From Coprococcus comes ATCC 27758 (GTDB lineage: Bacteria > Bacillota > Clostridia > Lachnospirales > Lachnospiraceae), in contig NZ_CP102277.1 in assembly GCF_025149785.1 (NCBI RefSeq), forward strand, positions 2,108,001-2,172,000: a stretch of DNA of 64,000 nucleotides. Direction: 5' to 3'. The notes below the pieces were generated by a model. That model saw only the letters and a list, made by a program, of their open reading frames with translations. It was not told the origin of the DNA and did not search any database. A program made the position numbers and the translations under genes. This document shows positions 47,836 through 56,870 of the stretch, in pieces; the first letter of the stretch is position 1, and every line of letters begins with the position of its first letter.

Positions 47836-49056
47836 ATGAAAGAAAAAGTAGTTCTTGCATATTCTGGTGGTCTTGATACTACCACACTGATCCCTTGGTT
47901 AAAGGAGACATTTGATTATGAAGTAATCTGCTGCTGTATCGACTGCGGACAGGGCGAAGAGCTGGATGGTCTTGATGAAAGAGCAAAACTCGCAGGTGCT
48001 TCTAAATTATACATCGAAGATATCACTGATGATTTCTGTGACAACTATATTATGCCATGTGTACAGGCAAATGCTGTTTACGAAAATGCATACCTTCTCG
48101 GAACTTCTATGGCTCGTCCGGCAATCTCCAAGAGACTTGTTGAAGTAGCAAGAAAAGAAGGTGCTACTGCTATCTGCCACGGTGCTACCGGAAAAGGAAA
48201 TGACCAGATCCGTTTCGAGCTTTCTATCATGGCTCTTGCCCCGGATCTTAAGATCATCGCTCCTTGGAGAATGACAGATCTGTGGACACTTCAGTCACGT
48301 GACGATGAGATTGCTTACTGTAAAGCTCACGGAATCGATCTTCCGTTTGACGCAAGCCACAGCTATAGCCGTGACCGTAACTTATGGCACATCAGCCACG
48401 AAGGACTGGAACTTGAAGATCCATCCTGCGAACCAAATTACGCTGATCTTCTTGTTCTTGGAAATACACCGGAAAATGCACCGGATGAAGATGAATATGT
48501 AACTATGACATTTGAAGAAGGTGTTCCGAAGACAATCAACGGCGAAGCCATGAAAGTTTCTGATATCATCCGCAAACTCAACGAACTTGGCGGCAAGCAT
48601 GGTATCGGTATCGTTGATATCGTTGAGAACCGTGTTGTTGGTATGAAATCCCGTGGTGTTTATGAAACTCCTGGTGGAACAATCCTGATGGAAGCTCACA
48701 AACAGCTTGAAGAACTGGTTATCGACCGTGCTACCATGGAAGTTAAGAAAGATCTTGGCAATAAACTCGCTCAGGTTGTATACGAAGGAAAATGGTTCAC
48801 ACCACTTTGTGAAGCTCTTCGTGCTTTCGTAAAATCTACCCAGAAATATGTTACAGGTGAAGTTAAATTCAGACTTTACAAAGGAAATATCATTAAAGCC
48901 GGAACTACTTCTCCATACTCACTTTACAATGAATCTCTGGCAAGCTTCACAACCGGTGATATGTACGATCATCATGATGCAAGCGGATTCATCACTCTGT
49001 TCGGACTTCCGCTGAAGGTTCGTGCGATGAAGAATCTTGAGGTAAACAATAAATAA
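47836..49056 (+). CDS. argG: Argininosuccinate synthase
   Basis: 406 residues. ATP-binding N-type PP-motif AYSGGLDTTTLIPWL near the start; GATGKGNDQIRFE near 115; SPYSLYNESLASF near the C-terminus. Joins citrulline and aspartate to argininosuccinate. AGGAGG ribosome site. Transcribed alone, followed by a terminator; argH does not follow in this window. Confidence 0.97.
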   Translation: MKEKVVLAYSGGLDTTTLIPWLKETFDYEVICCCIDCGQGEELDGLDERAKLAGASKLYIEDITDDFCDNYIMPCVQANAVYENAYLLGTSMARPAISKRLVEVARKEGATAICHGATGKGNDQIRFELSIMALAPDLKIIAPWRMTDLWTLQSRDDEIAYCKAHGIDLPFDASHSYSRDRNLWHISHEGLELEDPSCEPNYADLLVLGNTPENAPDEDEYVTMTFEEGVPKTINGEAMKVSDIIRKLNELGGKHGIGIVDIVENRVVGMKSRGVYETPGGTILMEAHKQLEELVIDRATMEVKKDLGNKLAQVVYEGKWFTPLCEALRAFVKSTQKYVTGEVKFRLYKGNIIKAGTTSPYSLYNESLASFTTGDMYDHHDASGFITLFGLPLKVRAMKNLEVNNK

Positions 49057-49082
49057 TTGTATATCCCAATACTGACAGATTT

Positions 49083-49119
49083 AAAGGACGTTGATATGAA
49101 ATTATCAGCGTCCTTTTTC
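49083..49119 (+). terminator. argG terminator
   Basis: AAAGGACGTTGAT pairs with ATCAGCGTCCTTT and is followed by a T-run. Confidence 0.85.
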
Positions 49120-49222
49120 TGAACAAGCCAACGCTTAAAAGGTTCCGCTTTTGGCGAGGGTCTACATGAAATGTAAGTTTCACTCCAACAGACTCGTCAG
49201 GCATAAAATGTCATTTTTATAA

Positions 49223-49507
49223 TTATGCTATAGTAGTTATCAGCCATTTATGATTCATATAAAGGCATATCCACCCTGTATTCTCTATCAATCCCCATAC
49301 AGATCTGCTCAAATATCTGATTTGGCAGATATACACCTTACTTTCCGCTTTCAGGCAGCTCTCCCAGTGATAGTTTCCCCGGCACAACGCAGTTCCAAGA
49401 CCGGGAGACGCGCGCAAAGTGAGATCATATTTCAGGCGATACTTCCCTGGTTTTATTTCGGGAAGTTCCTTACAAAATTGCAGATCTGGCATGAATTTCA
49501 TTCCCAT
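49223..49507 (-). CDS. Small protein with SH3-like segment
   Basis: 94 residues. YRLKYDLTLRASPGLGTALCRG resembles the start of a bacterial SH3 domain (the LNVRSGPG-type turn), followed by beta-like segments (KVYICQIRYLS, VWGLIENTGWICLYM) ending WLI. There is no signal peptide and the ribosome site is weak (GAAGAAATGGGAATG), so start and expression are uncertain. It follows the MoxR gene on the same strand by about 70 bp and could be the last member of that unit. The overlapping plus-strand frame is less protein-like. Confidence 0.45.
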   Translation of the reverse strand: MGMKFMPDLQFCKELPEIKPGKYRLKYDLTLRASPGLGTALCRGNYHWESCLKAESKVYICQIRYLSRSVWGLIENTGWICLYMNHKWLITTIA

Positions 49508-49575
49508 TTCTTCTGCTTTCTATCATTATATGATACCACAGGCATAGTCGTTCTTATTCTGTCAGTTCTTGCTCT

Positions 49576-51084
49576 TTAATCTTCAACCAGTCCTCTTTCC
49601 ACTACATTTTCCACGGCATCCATCTGTTCCAGGATTTCTTCACGGCGTTCATCCAAAAGTAAACCTTTGTTGTATTTGTAATACATCGCACAGTCATTTT
49701 CCCGCAGGAACGCAATGCTGTACACATTACTGTTGAGTTCCGTGACAAATACTGCCATTTCCTGGCTCTCGCCGAAAGCAGATTCCAGGAATTCAAAGCA
49801 GTGATTCAGCGTTTCCAGTGTCTTATCTGCCATTTGCTCTCTCTGTTCTTCTTCGCTGTCAAATGTGGCCTTTACAGACTCAAATTCCGGAGCTTTCTGG
49901 TATTCTTCCAGTTTGCATAAAATACGCTCCATACGGTGCATTTCCGCTTTTGTAAGCTGTCCGGCGGCCTTCTTCTGTTCAACTTCCCGCCTAAGAGACT
50001 GAATTTTCGCAGCAAGTACCTCTCCCGGAACTGCACCTTCCTTTTGCAATTCCTCTTTATAAGCACACAGCTGAGCAAACAGTCCCTCCACAAATTTTTC
50101 CATCTCATATTCTTCTTTAAAAAGATCTGCCATCTTTCCGACCAGAAGATTTACCACACTCAGCCGCTCATCAAACGACGCAAATTTCAAACGTTCTAAG
50201 GTATCTTTTTCATAATGTCCTGCAAGGATCCGCTCCAGTCCATACTCCTTCTGATACTTTCGATAAAGCTCCAGATAATTTGCAAAATCCTTCGCTGTCT
50301 TCCAGTGCTGGAGGTACTGATGCACAACCTCACGATCCACCTCTTTACCAAGCTTTTCATAAACCTGGATCAACCTTGACAGGTCTTCCCATCCTCTGGC
50401 TGTGACAAACATTTTTCCATCTACTGTATTTTCCATACGATAGAAATTCTCTTTTCGAAGCTCCAGATAAGAAAGCACTGCAGAATGGATTCCAACCTGA
50501 TACGCATATTCCTTCCAGACATCAAAATCAGCTTCCACATCGATCCGCTTGATCCGGTCCAGTGTCACCACATCAAATTCCCGCACCGACTTATTATATT
50601 CCGGCGGATTCCCTGCCGCCACAATGATCCATCCCTCCGGCACACTCTGATTACCAAACATCTTGCACTGTAAAAACTGCAGCATAGTCGGCGCCAACGT
50701 CTCTGAAACACAGTTGATCTCATCGATAAACAGGATTCCCTCTTTCATGCCGCTCTGCTCTATCTTTTCATATACAGCAGCAATGATCTCACTCATCGTA
50801 TACTCGGTTACCGAATACTCTTTTCCACCGTAGATCTTTGTCTGAATAAACGGAAGCCCGATCGCACTCTGTCTGGTATGGTGTGTGATCGTATACGCAA
50901 CCAGTCCGATCTCACATTCCCTTGAAATCTGCTCCATGATCTGTGTTTTTCCAATTCCCGGAGGTCCCATCAAAAGGATCGGTCTCTGATGGATTGCCGG
51001 AATCTGATATTCTCCATATTCATCCTTCATCAGGTATGCCTGCACCGCATCCTTGATTTCCTGTTTTGCACGTTTAATATTCAT
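49576..51084 (-). CDS. MoxR-type AAA+ ATPase
   Basis: 502 residues. Walker A LMGPPGIGKTQ near 37, Walker B ILFIDEINCV near 120, sensor 1 IIVAAGNPPEYN near 155, lid region to about 290, then a helical C-terminal part of about 200 residues that is largely coiled coil (EELQKEGAVPGEVLAAKIQSL). MoxR ATPases act with VWA partners as metal-insertion or remodelling chaperones. Its ATG overlaps the stop of the VWA gene (ATGA), showing tight coupling. Third gene of the LRR-VWA-MoxR unit. Client unknown. Confidence 0.9.
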   Translation of the reverse strand: MNIKRAKQEIKDAVQAYLMKDEYGEYQIPAIHQRPILLMGPPGIGKTQIMEQISRECEIGLVAYTITHHTRQSAIGLPFIQTKIYGGKEYSVTEYTMSEIIAAVYEKIEQSGMKEGILFIDEINCVSETLAPTMLQFLQCKMFGNQSVPEGWIIVAAGNPPEYNKSVREFDVVTLDRIKRIDVEADFDVWKEYAYQVGIHSAVLSYLELRKENFYRMENTVDGKMFVTARGWEDLSRLIQVYEKLGKEVDREVVHQYLQHWKTAKDFANYLELYRKYQKEYGLERILAGHYEKDTLERLKFASFDERLSVVNLLVGKMADLFKEEYEMEKFVEGLFAQLCAYKEELQKEGAVPGEVLAAKIQSLRREVEQKKAAGQLTKAEMHRMERILCKLEEYQKAPEFESVKATFDSEEEQREQMADKTLETLNHCFEFLESAFGESQEMAVFVTELNSNVYSIAFLRENDCAMYYKYNKGLLLDERREEILEQMDAVENVVERGLVED

Positions 51085-52403
51085 CTATTTCTCACTCCTC
51101 TCAAATCTTCTTCATCCAGAACCAGTTTCATCGCCCACGGCGGAACTTCCTGTTCTTCTGCCCCGTCATCCATAAATACAAACGCGGTCTGATACAGAGG
51201 CATTTTCTGCGGATAAATCCCCTGTCCATCGGTAAAATAGATCACACCCTTCAGTTCAGTGAACCGGTGCGTCGCGATCAGCTCATCAATATAGGCAAAC
51301 GCCGGCCTGAAATCCGTTCCACCTTCCCCGGCAAGATCCAGCTTTTCCATATATTCCTGTAATTCTTCTTTACAGGTAATCTTCCTGTCTGACTGCACCT
51401 GGTCATCACATTGTATAATGTGGATATTGACTCTCTGAAAAAAGCTCCCTGCTTCACTTAAAATGCCATAGGTCTCCTCCAGGAATTTTTTTACCAGATC
51501 TCCTGAACAGGACATGGAAGTATCAATCACGATTGCAAAATCCTCCACTTTTTTCACTTCTTTCCATTCCTGTGGCTCGATCAGAGGCATATTTCCATAA
51601 AGGCGCAGTCCATAACTGTAAAATACATAATCAAAGCTGTCATCATCCACGGTAACCTCTTCCTTCAGCACAGCAAATTTGCGCAAAAAGCTGCGGTAGT
51701 CATATCGCTGTCGGTTCTCAACCCGGACCTGATCCAGAAAATGCCCGGTATTTGATGCTGCTTCTTTCGAAAAAGTTTCCATATCGGTCTGCATTTTCTC
51801 GCTGATATCCTGCCACCTCTGGTTCATTTCGCTTTGTTTTTCATCATCTTCATCTTTTGCCCAGTACTTGTGATCATCCACGGTAAATTCCCGGGCCATG
51901 CGCTCCATCTCTCTGTCCGAAAGCTTCCATCTTACCAGTACTCCATAAATTTTTTCCGCTGTAAATACCTTGATTTCCTCTTTCAGATCCCGGTAGGTTC
52001 TCTGTCTGATCCAGGACTGGCTTTTTCGTATATTCTGGAGGTTCCAGTCGTCAATCACAGATTCTACCGCAATATCCGCCGCCAGGTTCCATACAAGCTC
52101 TTCCCGTCCATTTCTGCGAAATACATGTCGGAAAATGCAGTGCAGAACCAGATGTAGATAGGCGCGGTTTACCTCGATCCGGTTCTGCCTGTACTCACCT
52201 CCCAGCATCTGCCCGTTAAAATACATTGTCTCTCCGTCTGTAGCAAGAAGGTCTACTGAAAAATCCTGTACATAATAAAACGCCGAAAGCGCCACATCCA
52301 TAAATCTCATCTTCATATACAGTTCGTTCCTCGTCAGAACCAGTATTTTATGTCCGATTTCTTCCAGACCCTGTTCTAATGACATTTCTTCCAATCTTTC
52401 CAC
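51081..52403 (-). CDS. DUF2201-like VWA protein (putative metallopeptidase N-terminal domain)
   Basis: Up to 440 residues. The N-terminal part contains YLHLVLHCIFRHVFR (near 80), the His-rich helix of DUF2201_N/putative metallopeptidase domains, though a clean HExxH is absent. The C-terminal VWA-like domain starts near 285 with FAIVIDTSMSCSGDL (MIDAS DxSxS) and contains GGTDFRPAFAYI and VIYFTDGQG. Partner of the MoxR ATPase. Start uncertain among GTG 52403, TTG 52394 and ATG 52385; GGTGG favours 52394. Function inferred only from pairing. Confidence 0.86.
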   Translation of the reverse strand: MERLEEMSLEQGLEEIGHKILVLTRNELYMKMRFMDVALSAFYYVQDFSVDLLATDGETMYFNGQMLGGEYRQNRIEVNRAYLHLVLHCIFRHVFRRNGREELVWNLAADIAVESVIDDWNLQNIRKSQSWIRQRTYRDLKEEIKVFTAEKIYGVLVRWKLSDREMERMAREFTVDDHKYWAKDEDDEKQSEMNQRWQDISEKMQTDMETFSKEAASNTGHFLDQVRVENRQRYDYRSFLRKFAVLKEEVTVDDDSFDYVFYSYGLRLYGNMPLIEPQEWKEVKKVEDFAIVIDTSMSCSGDLVKKFLEETYGILSEAGSFFQRVNIHIIQCDDQVQSDRKITCKEELQEYMEKLDLAGEGGTDFRPAFAYIDELIATHRFTELKGVIYFTDGQGIYPQKMPLYQTAFVFMDDGAEEQEVPPWAMKLVLDEEDLRGVRNR

Positions 52404-52409
52404 CTTCTT

Positions 52410-53399
52410 TTACAATACAAACTTTTTCTTCTTTTTTGGAAAACTACGGTAACGTTCGTCCATCAAAATAGCTGAAATCTCGGTCTGTCCTGCATCTGCC
52501 GCATAAGTAATCGTTTTTCCCAACGCTTGTTCATCAAAATAATGCTCTCTGCAGCAAAAAAGCAGAACCTCCTGCGGATCTCCGGCGGCGATTTCGCGTC
52601 TTTCTTTCACCGCATGGATACAGCTTTCTCCAATTTCTTCCATATGCGCCTTTACATAATTTTCATAGCGCAGCTTTGCCGCATCTTCCAGCTTCCACGG
52701 ATATCGCAGACGCGTCAGAGCCACACTGAAAATTGCCTCTTCCGAATCTCTTGCTTCAGAAAGTGCAAACAGCCGGTCGTATTTTCCATAATCCAGTTCC
52801 CGCCGGTAAAAGCACTCTCTGTACTCTCCACCGGAACCATAATAATGCGTCTCCACGATCCGCGCCGGCGTATTTTCCACCGCATCTGCGTAATATTCCG
52901 GAAACAGGATCTTCGTCTCCGTTCCCTGATAACGCAGTGTTGCAATGATCTGATACCGGATCTCCGTCAGAATTTCCTTAAGACAGGACTTATTTCCATC
53001 CATAAAATCAATCTCCACCTTCTCCAGACGGCATCCGGTAAATACCCCGCTCCCCATCCGCACAATTGCATCTGTCCCATGGAAAAGTTTCAGATTCATA
53101 CATCCATAAAACGCATAATTTCCAATTGACTGTACGGTAGACGGAAGATGGATTTCCCTTACCATTCCACCACAGCAGAGTTCTTCCGGCTGCGCAAAAC
53201 GATCATCTTCTTCATCTGTCTCTGTCTGATAAACAGATGCATTTTTCTCTTCTTCATCTTTATGCAGTGAAAATGTATATGGAGCAATGCGGATGACAGG
53301 GATTCCCTCTATCTGCTCCGGTACTTTTATGATTCCTGAATCCTGCCAGATCCTGAGAATTTCAAGTCCGTTTTCTATTTTCTGATATTGTATCTTCAT
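52410..53399 (-). CDS. BspA-type leucine-rich-repeat protein
   Basis: About 329 residues without signal peptide. The N-terminal half has BspA-like repeats: IPVIRIAPYTFS (near 30), REIHLPSTVQSIGNYAFYGCMNLKLF (abbreviated: LPSTVQSIGNYAFYGC, near 85) and MGSGVFTGCRLEKVEIDF. The C-terminal half (LFALSEARDSEEAIFSVALTRLRYP) is helical with no family I recognise. GTG 53408 opens the frame, but AGGAG lies 8 nt before ATG 53399. First gene of the three-gene unit with VWA and MoxR; it may present substrates to them, which is inference. Confidence 0.78.
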   Translation of the reverse strand: MKIQYQKIENGLEILRIWQDSGIIKVPEQIEGIPVIRIAPYTFSLHKDEEEKNASVYQTETDEEDDRFAQPEELCCGGMVREIHLPSTVQSIGNYAFYGCMNLKLFHGTDAIVRMGSGVFTGCRLEKVEIDFMDGNKSCLKEILTEIRYQIIATLRYQGTETKILFPEYYADAVENTPARIVETHYYGSGGEYRECFYRRELDYGKYDRLFALSEARDSEEAIFSVALTRLRYPWKLEDAAKLRYENYVKAHMEEIGESCIHAVKERREIAAGDPQEVLLFCCREHYFDEQALGKTITYAADAGQTEISAILMDERYRSFPKKKKKFVL

Positions 53400-53533
53400 A
53401 AATTTCACTCCTGAAATTGATTCTGTCTGTTCTATCCAATTAAGGATTATAGCAAAAAAAAGCAGATTTTTCCATTATCCACTTCACACAATATATCGAA
53501 ATCTCACGAAATATATCGTTATGGACAAAATTA

Positions 53534-53566
53534 TTTACATATCTATAGAATTCCTTTATTCTATAG
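53534..53566 (+). promoter_or_regulatory. Promoter with palindromic operator before the Spo0A-domain gene
   Basis: TTTACA (53534-53539), 17 bp, TATTCT (53557-53562). CTATAGAAT (53543-53551) and ATTCTATAG (53558-53566) form a 9-bp inverted repeat across spacer and -10, suggesting a repressor site. Two direct copies of AATATATCG lie just upstream. Confidence 0.5.
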
Positions 53567-53602
53567 TTAGATAGTCGGTATGAATATTTGAAGGAGGTTC
53601 TT

Positions 53603-53938
53603 ATGTATGACGTCAGGCATGTATTAAGAAAAGCCGGTCTTCGTTCCACGTACTCTGGTTATAACTATCTTGCTTCAGCAGTCGCCCTCGTTCTCAAAGA
53701 TCAGGAATTTTACCTGAAGAACGTAACCTCTAATCTTTACCGCGTTGTCGGTGAGCAGTATGGCGTTTCCAACATGTGTGTTGAAGCCGCCATCCGTACA
53801 ATGATCAACAGTTATTGGAATCAGAATTCCAATAAAATTTTAAGCCCGCTGCTTGGTTATCCTGTATTTGACAAACCGACCGCATCCGAATTTATTTCGA
53901 TGCTGGCTGATTATATCCAGGATCATTCCTCTCGTTAA
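53603..53938 (+). CDS. Stand-alone Spo0A C-terminal DNA-binding domain protein
   Basis: 111 residues. The whole protein aligns in character with the Spo0A effector domain: HVLRKAGLRSTYSGYNYLASAVALVL, then NLYRVVGEQYGVSNMCVEAAIRTMINSYW (the recognition-helix region), ending with KPTASEFISMLADYI. There is no receiver domain, so activity cannot depend on phosphorelay input. AAGGAGG lies 5 nt before ATG 53603; the TTG at 53588 is not needed. Plus strand, monocistronic, with a shared terminator. It might compete with Spo0A for 0A boxes or regulate other genes. Confidence 0.88.
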   Translation: MYDVRHVLRKAGLRSTYSGYNYLASAVALVLKDQEFYLKNVTSNLYRVVGEQYGVSNMCVEAAIRTMINSYWNQNSNKILSPLLGYPVFDKPTASEFISMLADYIQDHSSR

Positions 53939-54018
53939 TTATTAGATACTGGTAGAACTTATGCATTATCGCATATCAGCATGGTATATACAGAATAACG
54001 TTAGTAGGCTGGCATTTA

Positions 54019-54054
54019 AAAAAGGTGCAGCCTATGAGGTTGCACCTTTTTTTA
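54019..54054. terminator. Bidirectional terminator
   Basis: AAAAAAGGTGCA.. / ..TGCACCTTTTTT stem with T-runs on both strands serves the Spo0A-domain gene (plus) and cotJC (minus). Confidence 0.88.
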
Positions 54055-54101
54055 TCAAACCGGATTTTCATAATTGGGGACGTTTTTCCATACGCGCTGT
54101 T

Positions 54102-54722
54102 TTAATTGCCACAACTACTATTTGAATCCGTATCAAACTCCGGATTGATTGCATAAAAGTTCTTACTGTTCAGATTATCCTGAACGATCCTTAAACTTTC
54201 TCCAAATCTTTGGTAATGTACAATTTCCCGCTTTCTTAAAAAACGAATCGGATCACATACTTCCGGGTCTTTTACAAGCCTTAAAATGTTATCATACGTC
54301 GTCCTGGCTTTCTGTTCTGCGGCCATATCTTCATGTAAATCTGTAATTGGGTCACCCTTGGACTGAAAATAAGTTGCTGTCCACGGTGTTCCACTGGCTG
54401 CCTGCGGCCAAAGTGCAAGTGTGTGGTCCACATAATATTTATCAAAACCAGAAGCCTTAATTTCCTCCGGAGATAAATCCTTGGTAAGCTGGTAAACAAT
54501 GGCACATATCATTTCCATGTGGGCAAGTTCCTCTGTGCCAATATCGGTTAAAATTCCTGTCACTTCTTTGTACGGCATGGTGTACCTCTGTGATAAATAA
54601 CGCATGGACGCAGCTAATTCTCCATCCGGTCCACCGAACTGACTGATGATTACCTGGGCCATCTTCGGATTGGTCTGGGTAATTTTTACGGGATATTGTA
54701 AACGTTTTTCATAATTCCACAT
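54102..54722 (-). CDS. cotJC: Spore coat protein CotJC (manganese catalase family)
   Basis: 206 residues. Ferritin-like four-helix fold: di-manganese ligands expected at Glu in GELAASMRYL, E-x-x-H in TEELAHMEMI, and later Glu/His in MAAEQKARTTYDNIL and IVHYQRFGE. Probably protects the forming spore from peroxide. Last gene of cotJABC; 3 bp after cotJB. Confidence 0.95.
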   Translation of the reverse strand: MWNYEKRLQYPVKITQTNPKMAQVIISQFGGPDGELAASMRYLSQRYTMPYKEVTGILTDIGTEELAHMEMICAIVYQLTKDLSPEEIKASGFDKYYVDHTLALWPQAASGTPWTATYFQSKGDPITDLHEDMAAEQKARTTYDNILRLVKDPEVCDPIRFLRKREIVHYQRFGESLRIVQDNLNSKNFYAINPEFDTDSNSSCGN

Positions 54723-54725
54723 AAA

Positions 54726-55007
54726 CTAACACCCTCCTTCCTGCCATGGCCATGGTTCCTGAATCCAGTTCCATCTGTCTGAGCAGGAAGGAACAGCGGT
54801 ATCTACTGTGAGCGGTCCATAATATTTTGCATATTCTTTCAACAACTGGTTCCTTTTTTTATTATATTCATAAAAAAAGTCCAGTGCTTCCTGATCACGA
54901 GGATGAGTGTCCAGATAAAGCTTCACATCATCTACCGCAAAGCTCGCATGACCAATCTGCATCAGGAGATCTTTTCTACAAGGTTTGGAATTTGGCATTT
55001 CATTCAT
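54726..55007 (-). CDS. cotJB: Spore coat protein CotJB
   Basis: 93 residues matching the CotJB family: LLMQIGHASFAVDDVKLYLDTHP, then EALDFFYEYNKKRNQLLKEY and GPLTVDTA, ending WNWIQEPWPWQ. Structural or assembly component of the spore coat; precise role unknown. Its ATG overlaps the cotJA stop (ATGA). Confidence 0.95.
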   Translation of the reverse strand: MNEMPNSKPCRKDLLMQIGHASFAVDDVKLYLDTHPRDQEALDFFYEYNKKRNQLLKEYAKYYGPLTVDTAVPSCSDRWNWIQEPWPWQEGGC

Positions 55008-55321
55008 GCGTTACATCCTCCTTTCCCCTTAAACGGAAGATCAAGCTCTTCGAATATGGTTCCTCTGTGGAATCCTTTTCCGGCTTCGTAAATGTGTCTC
55101 CAACTCTGCCATGGCACATAAGCCATTGCGATCGACATTCCATCCAACGCATCGTCCCGGTCGCTACATCCAGATCGTTCTCGGTAAACAGGTGCTGACA
55201 TCGATAGATTTCTTCCATCATTGTTCGCCATACATGAATTACTATTACAGCTATTGTTATTATTGCCATATCCACAATTTGCACGTCTCATATATGGATT
55301 ATTATTTCTGCAATTTTGCAT
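55004..55321 (-). CDS. cotJA: Spore coat-associated protein CotJA
   Basis: 105 residues. The N-terminal half is rich in Asn/Cys/Gly (NNNNSCNSNSCM), the C-terminal half is the CotJA core MSIAMAYVPWQSW..IYEAGKGFHRGTIFEELDLPF. First gene of the operon, with AGGGGAG ribosome site and a sigma-E-like -10 upstream. The Asn-rich head is longer than in Bacillus CotJA. Confidence 0.93.
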   Translation of the reverse strand: MQNCRNNNPYMRRANCGYGNNNNSCNSNSCMANNDGRNLSMSAPVYRERSGCSDRDDALDGMSIAMAYVPWQSWRHIYEAGKGFHRGTIFEELDLPFKGKGGCNA

Positions 55322-55354
55322 TGTTTTGGCTCCCCTTTCTTATATCTGCAATAT

Positions 55355-55363
55355 TATTGTATG
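55355..55363 (-). promoter_or_regulatory. Sigma-E-like -10 element of cotJABC
   Basis: CATACAATA on the minus strand matches the sigma-E -10 consensus, 33 bp upstream of cotJA. The -35 is not clear. In Bacillus subtilis cotJ is sigma-E dependent. Confidence 0.5.
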
Positions 55364-55491
55364 GTAATTTTTTAAAAAGGGTTCTGACTTTTGCATCCGG
55401 TATAATCTGATGCCCGTTTCCGTTTCAAACAGGTCGTAACATCAATAATGCCGCCAGACCATTTCTGATCTGACGGCATCTTTCTTTAGTA

Positions 55492-55565
55492 TTTTATGAT
55501 GTAACCGGATTGCTCCATTGCTATGCAATTCCCGCAATCCTCGAACACCTCATACTCCCATAAAA
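55492..55565 (-). repeat. Small structured repeat, copy B (GGATTGC/GCAATCC)
   Basis: On the minus strand GAGGATTGCGGGAATTGC.. mirrors copy A: GGATTGC/GCAATCC (55534-55540 with 55507-55513) encloses ATTGC/GCAAT (55517-55521 with 55525-55529). An outer 7-bp stem TTTTATG/CATAAAA (55492-55498 with 55559-55565) closes it. It lies between the htrA gene and cotJA. Confidence 0.65.
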
Positions 55566-55583
55566 CGGCGTGTTCACATCATT

Positions 55584-56870
55584 TTATGAATTTTTACCAA
55601 GTGTAACCTTGATATCTTTCTCTGTATATTCACCATTCTTATCCGGGATCTGTACGGTAAGCGTTACCTCTTCTCCGGCTTTATAATACTGAAGCTGTTC
55701 CTGAAGAGAGCTCATACCACTGATGGAACTTCCCTCAAAACCAGTAATGATCGATCCTTTTGTAAGGCCGGCTTTCTCAGCTCCGCCACCACTCATAACT
55801 TCTTTGACATAAACACCGGTCGGCATATTGTACATCTGTGCACCTTCTTCAGATACATCGTATCCCTTGATTCCAAGATATCCTCTTTCTTCATCTGAAA
55901 CCTTGCTTCTTGTCTCTTTATTCATCAGATTCTGGATAACATCACTTGCATCAGAAATCGGAATCGCAAATCCCATACCCTCTACTGCCGAGCTGTTGAT
56001 CTTTGCAGAGTTGATACCGATTACCTCACCATTTGCATTCAGAAGAGCTCCACCACTGTTACCAGGGTTGATTGCTGCATCTGTCTGGATGTATTCTCCG
56101 TCAAATCCATCAATTGTTCGTCCGGTTGCACTGACGATACCAGTTGTAACAGACTGTCCATAGCCAAGTGCATTACCGATTGCAATAGCAGGTTCTCCAA
56201 CCTTCAGAGAATCTGAATCTCCAAGTGTTGCAACCTTAATCGCATTCATTGTATCGTCTGAAATTTTATCAAGCGGAACAGCTACGACTGCAAGATCCCT
56301 TGCGGAGTCTGTTCCTTTAATCTGCGCTTCCACGCTGTTACCATCATTAAATGTAACAGTAAGTGTATCGCTTCCTTCTACAACATGGTTATTGGTAACA
56401 ACCAGGAGTTCTGAATCATTCTGGCTGATGATAATACCGGATCCGGCGCTTTCACTCTCCTGCTGGCTGATTCCTCCGAAGAAATTCTGTACTTCCTGTA
56501 CGCTCATATTGGTAATAGAAACGATTGACGGAAGTGTATTCTCAACAATATCTGATACATCAGAAGTTACTGTACTGGTAGATGTCGTAAGCTTTGCGTT
56601 CGATACAGTCTTTGTTGTGCCTACGGTACTCTTTGTATTCTTTCCAAGCAGCTTACCAGTCAGATAACTGGTTCCCTGCATCGTCACACCACCAACTGCC
56701 CCGAATAATACTGCAGCACCTACAACAAGTGCGACTTTCTTTGCGTAACCTTTTTTCGGTTTTGGAGCTTTCGGATTCTGCTGCGGTCCTGCTCCGAATC
56801 CCTGCTGATTGTCTGCTCCTCTATTTTCATCTGAATCTGGTCTGTAATAATTGTACTGATTGTCCATCAT
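55584..56870 (-). CDS. HtrA/DegP-like membrane-anchored serine protease
   Basis: 428 residues. Short cytoplasmic N-terminus rich in Gln/Asn/Pro, one membrane helix (about 45-68), trypsin-like domain with triad His in VVTNNHVVEG, Asp in DSARDLAVV and Ser in NPGNSGGALL, then one PDZ domain (from about 325, RGYLGIKGYDV). Degrades misfolded extracytoplasmic proteins; Bacillus HtrA/HtrB-type. A dedicated promoter was not resolved; the 3' side carries structured repeat B. Confidence 0.94.
   Translation of the reverse strand: MMDNQYNYYRPDSDENRGADNQQGFGAGPQQNPKAPKPKKGYAKKVALVVGAAVLFGAVGGVTMQGTSYLTGKLLGKNTKSTVGTTKTVSNAKLTTSTSTVTSDVSDIVENTLPSIVSITNMSVQEVQNFFGGISQQESESAGSGIIISQNDSELLVVTNNHVVEGSDTLTVTFNDGNSVEAQIKGTDSARDLAVVAVPLDKISDDTMNAIKVATLGDSDSLKVGEPAIAIGNALGYGQSVTTGIVSATGRTIDGFDGEYIQTDAAINPGNSGGALLNANGEVIGINSAKINSSAVEGMGFAIPISDASDVIQNLMNKETRSKVSDEERGYLGIKGYDVSEEGAQMYNMPTGVYVKEVMSGGGAEKAGLTKGSIITGFEGSSISGMSSLQEQLQYYKAGEEVTLTVQIPDKNGEYTEKDIKVTLGKNS

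Noticed and set aside
49250-49579. 109-residue plus-strand frame after argG
   Set aside because: No ribosome site, poor composition, and it overlaps a more protein-like minus-strand frame.
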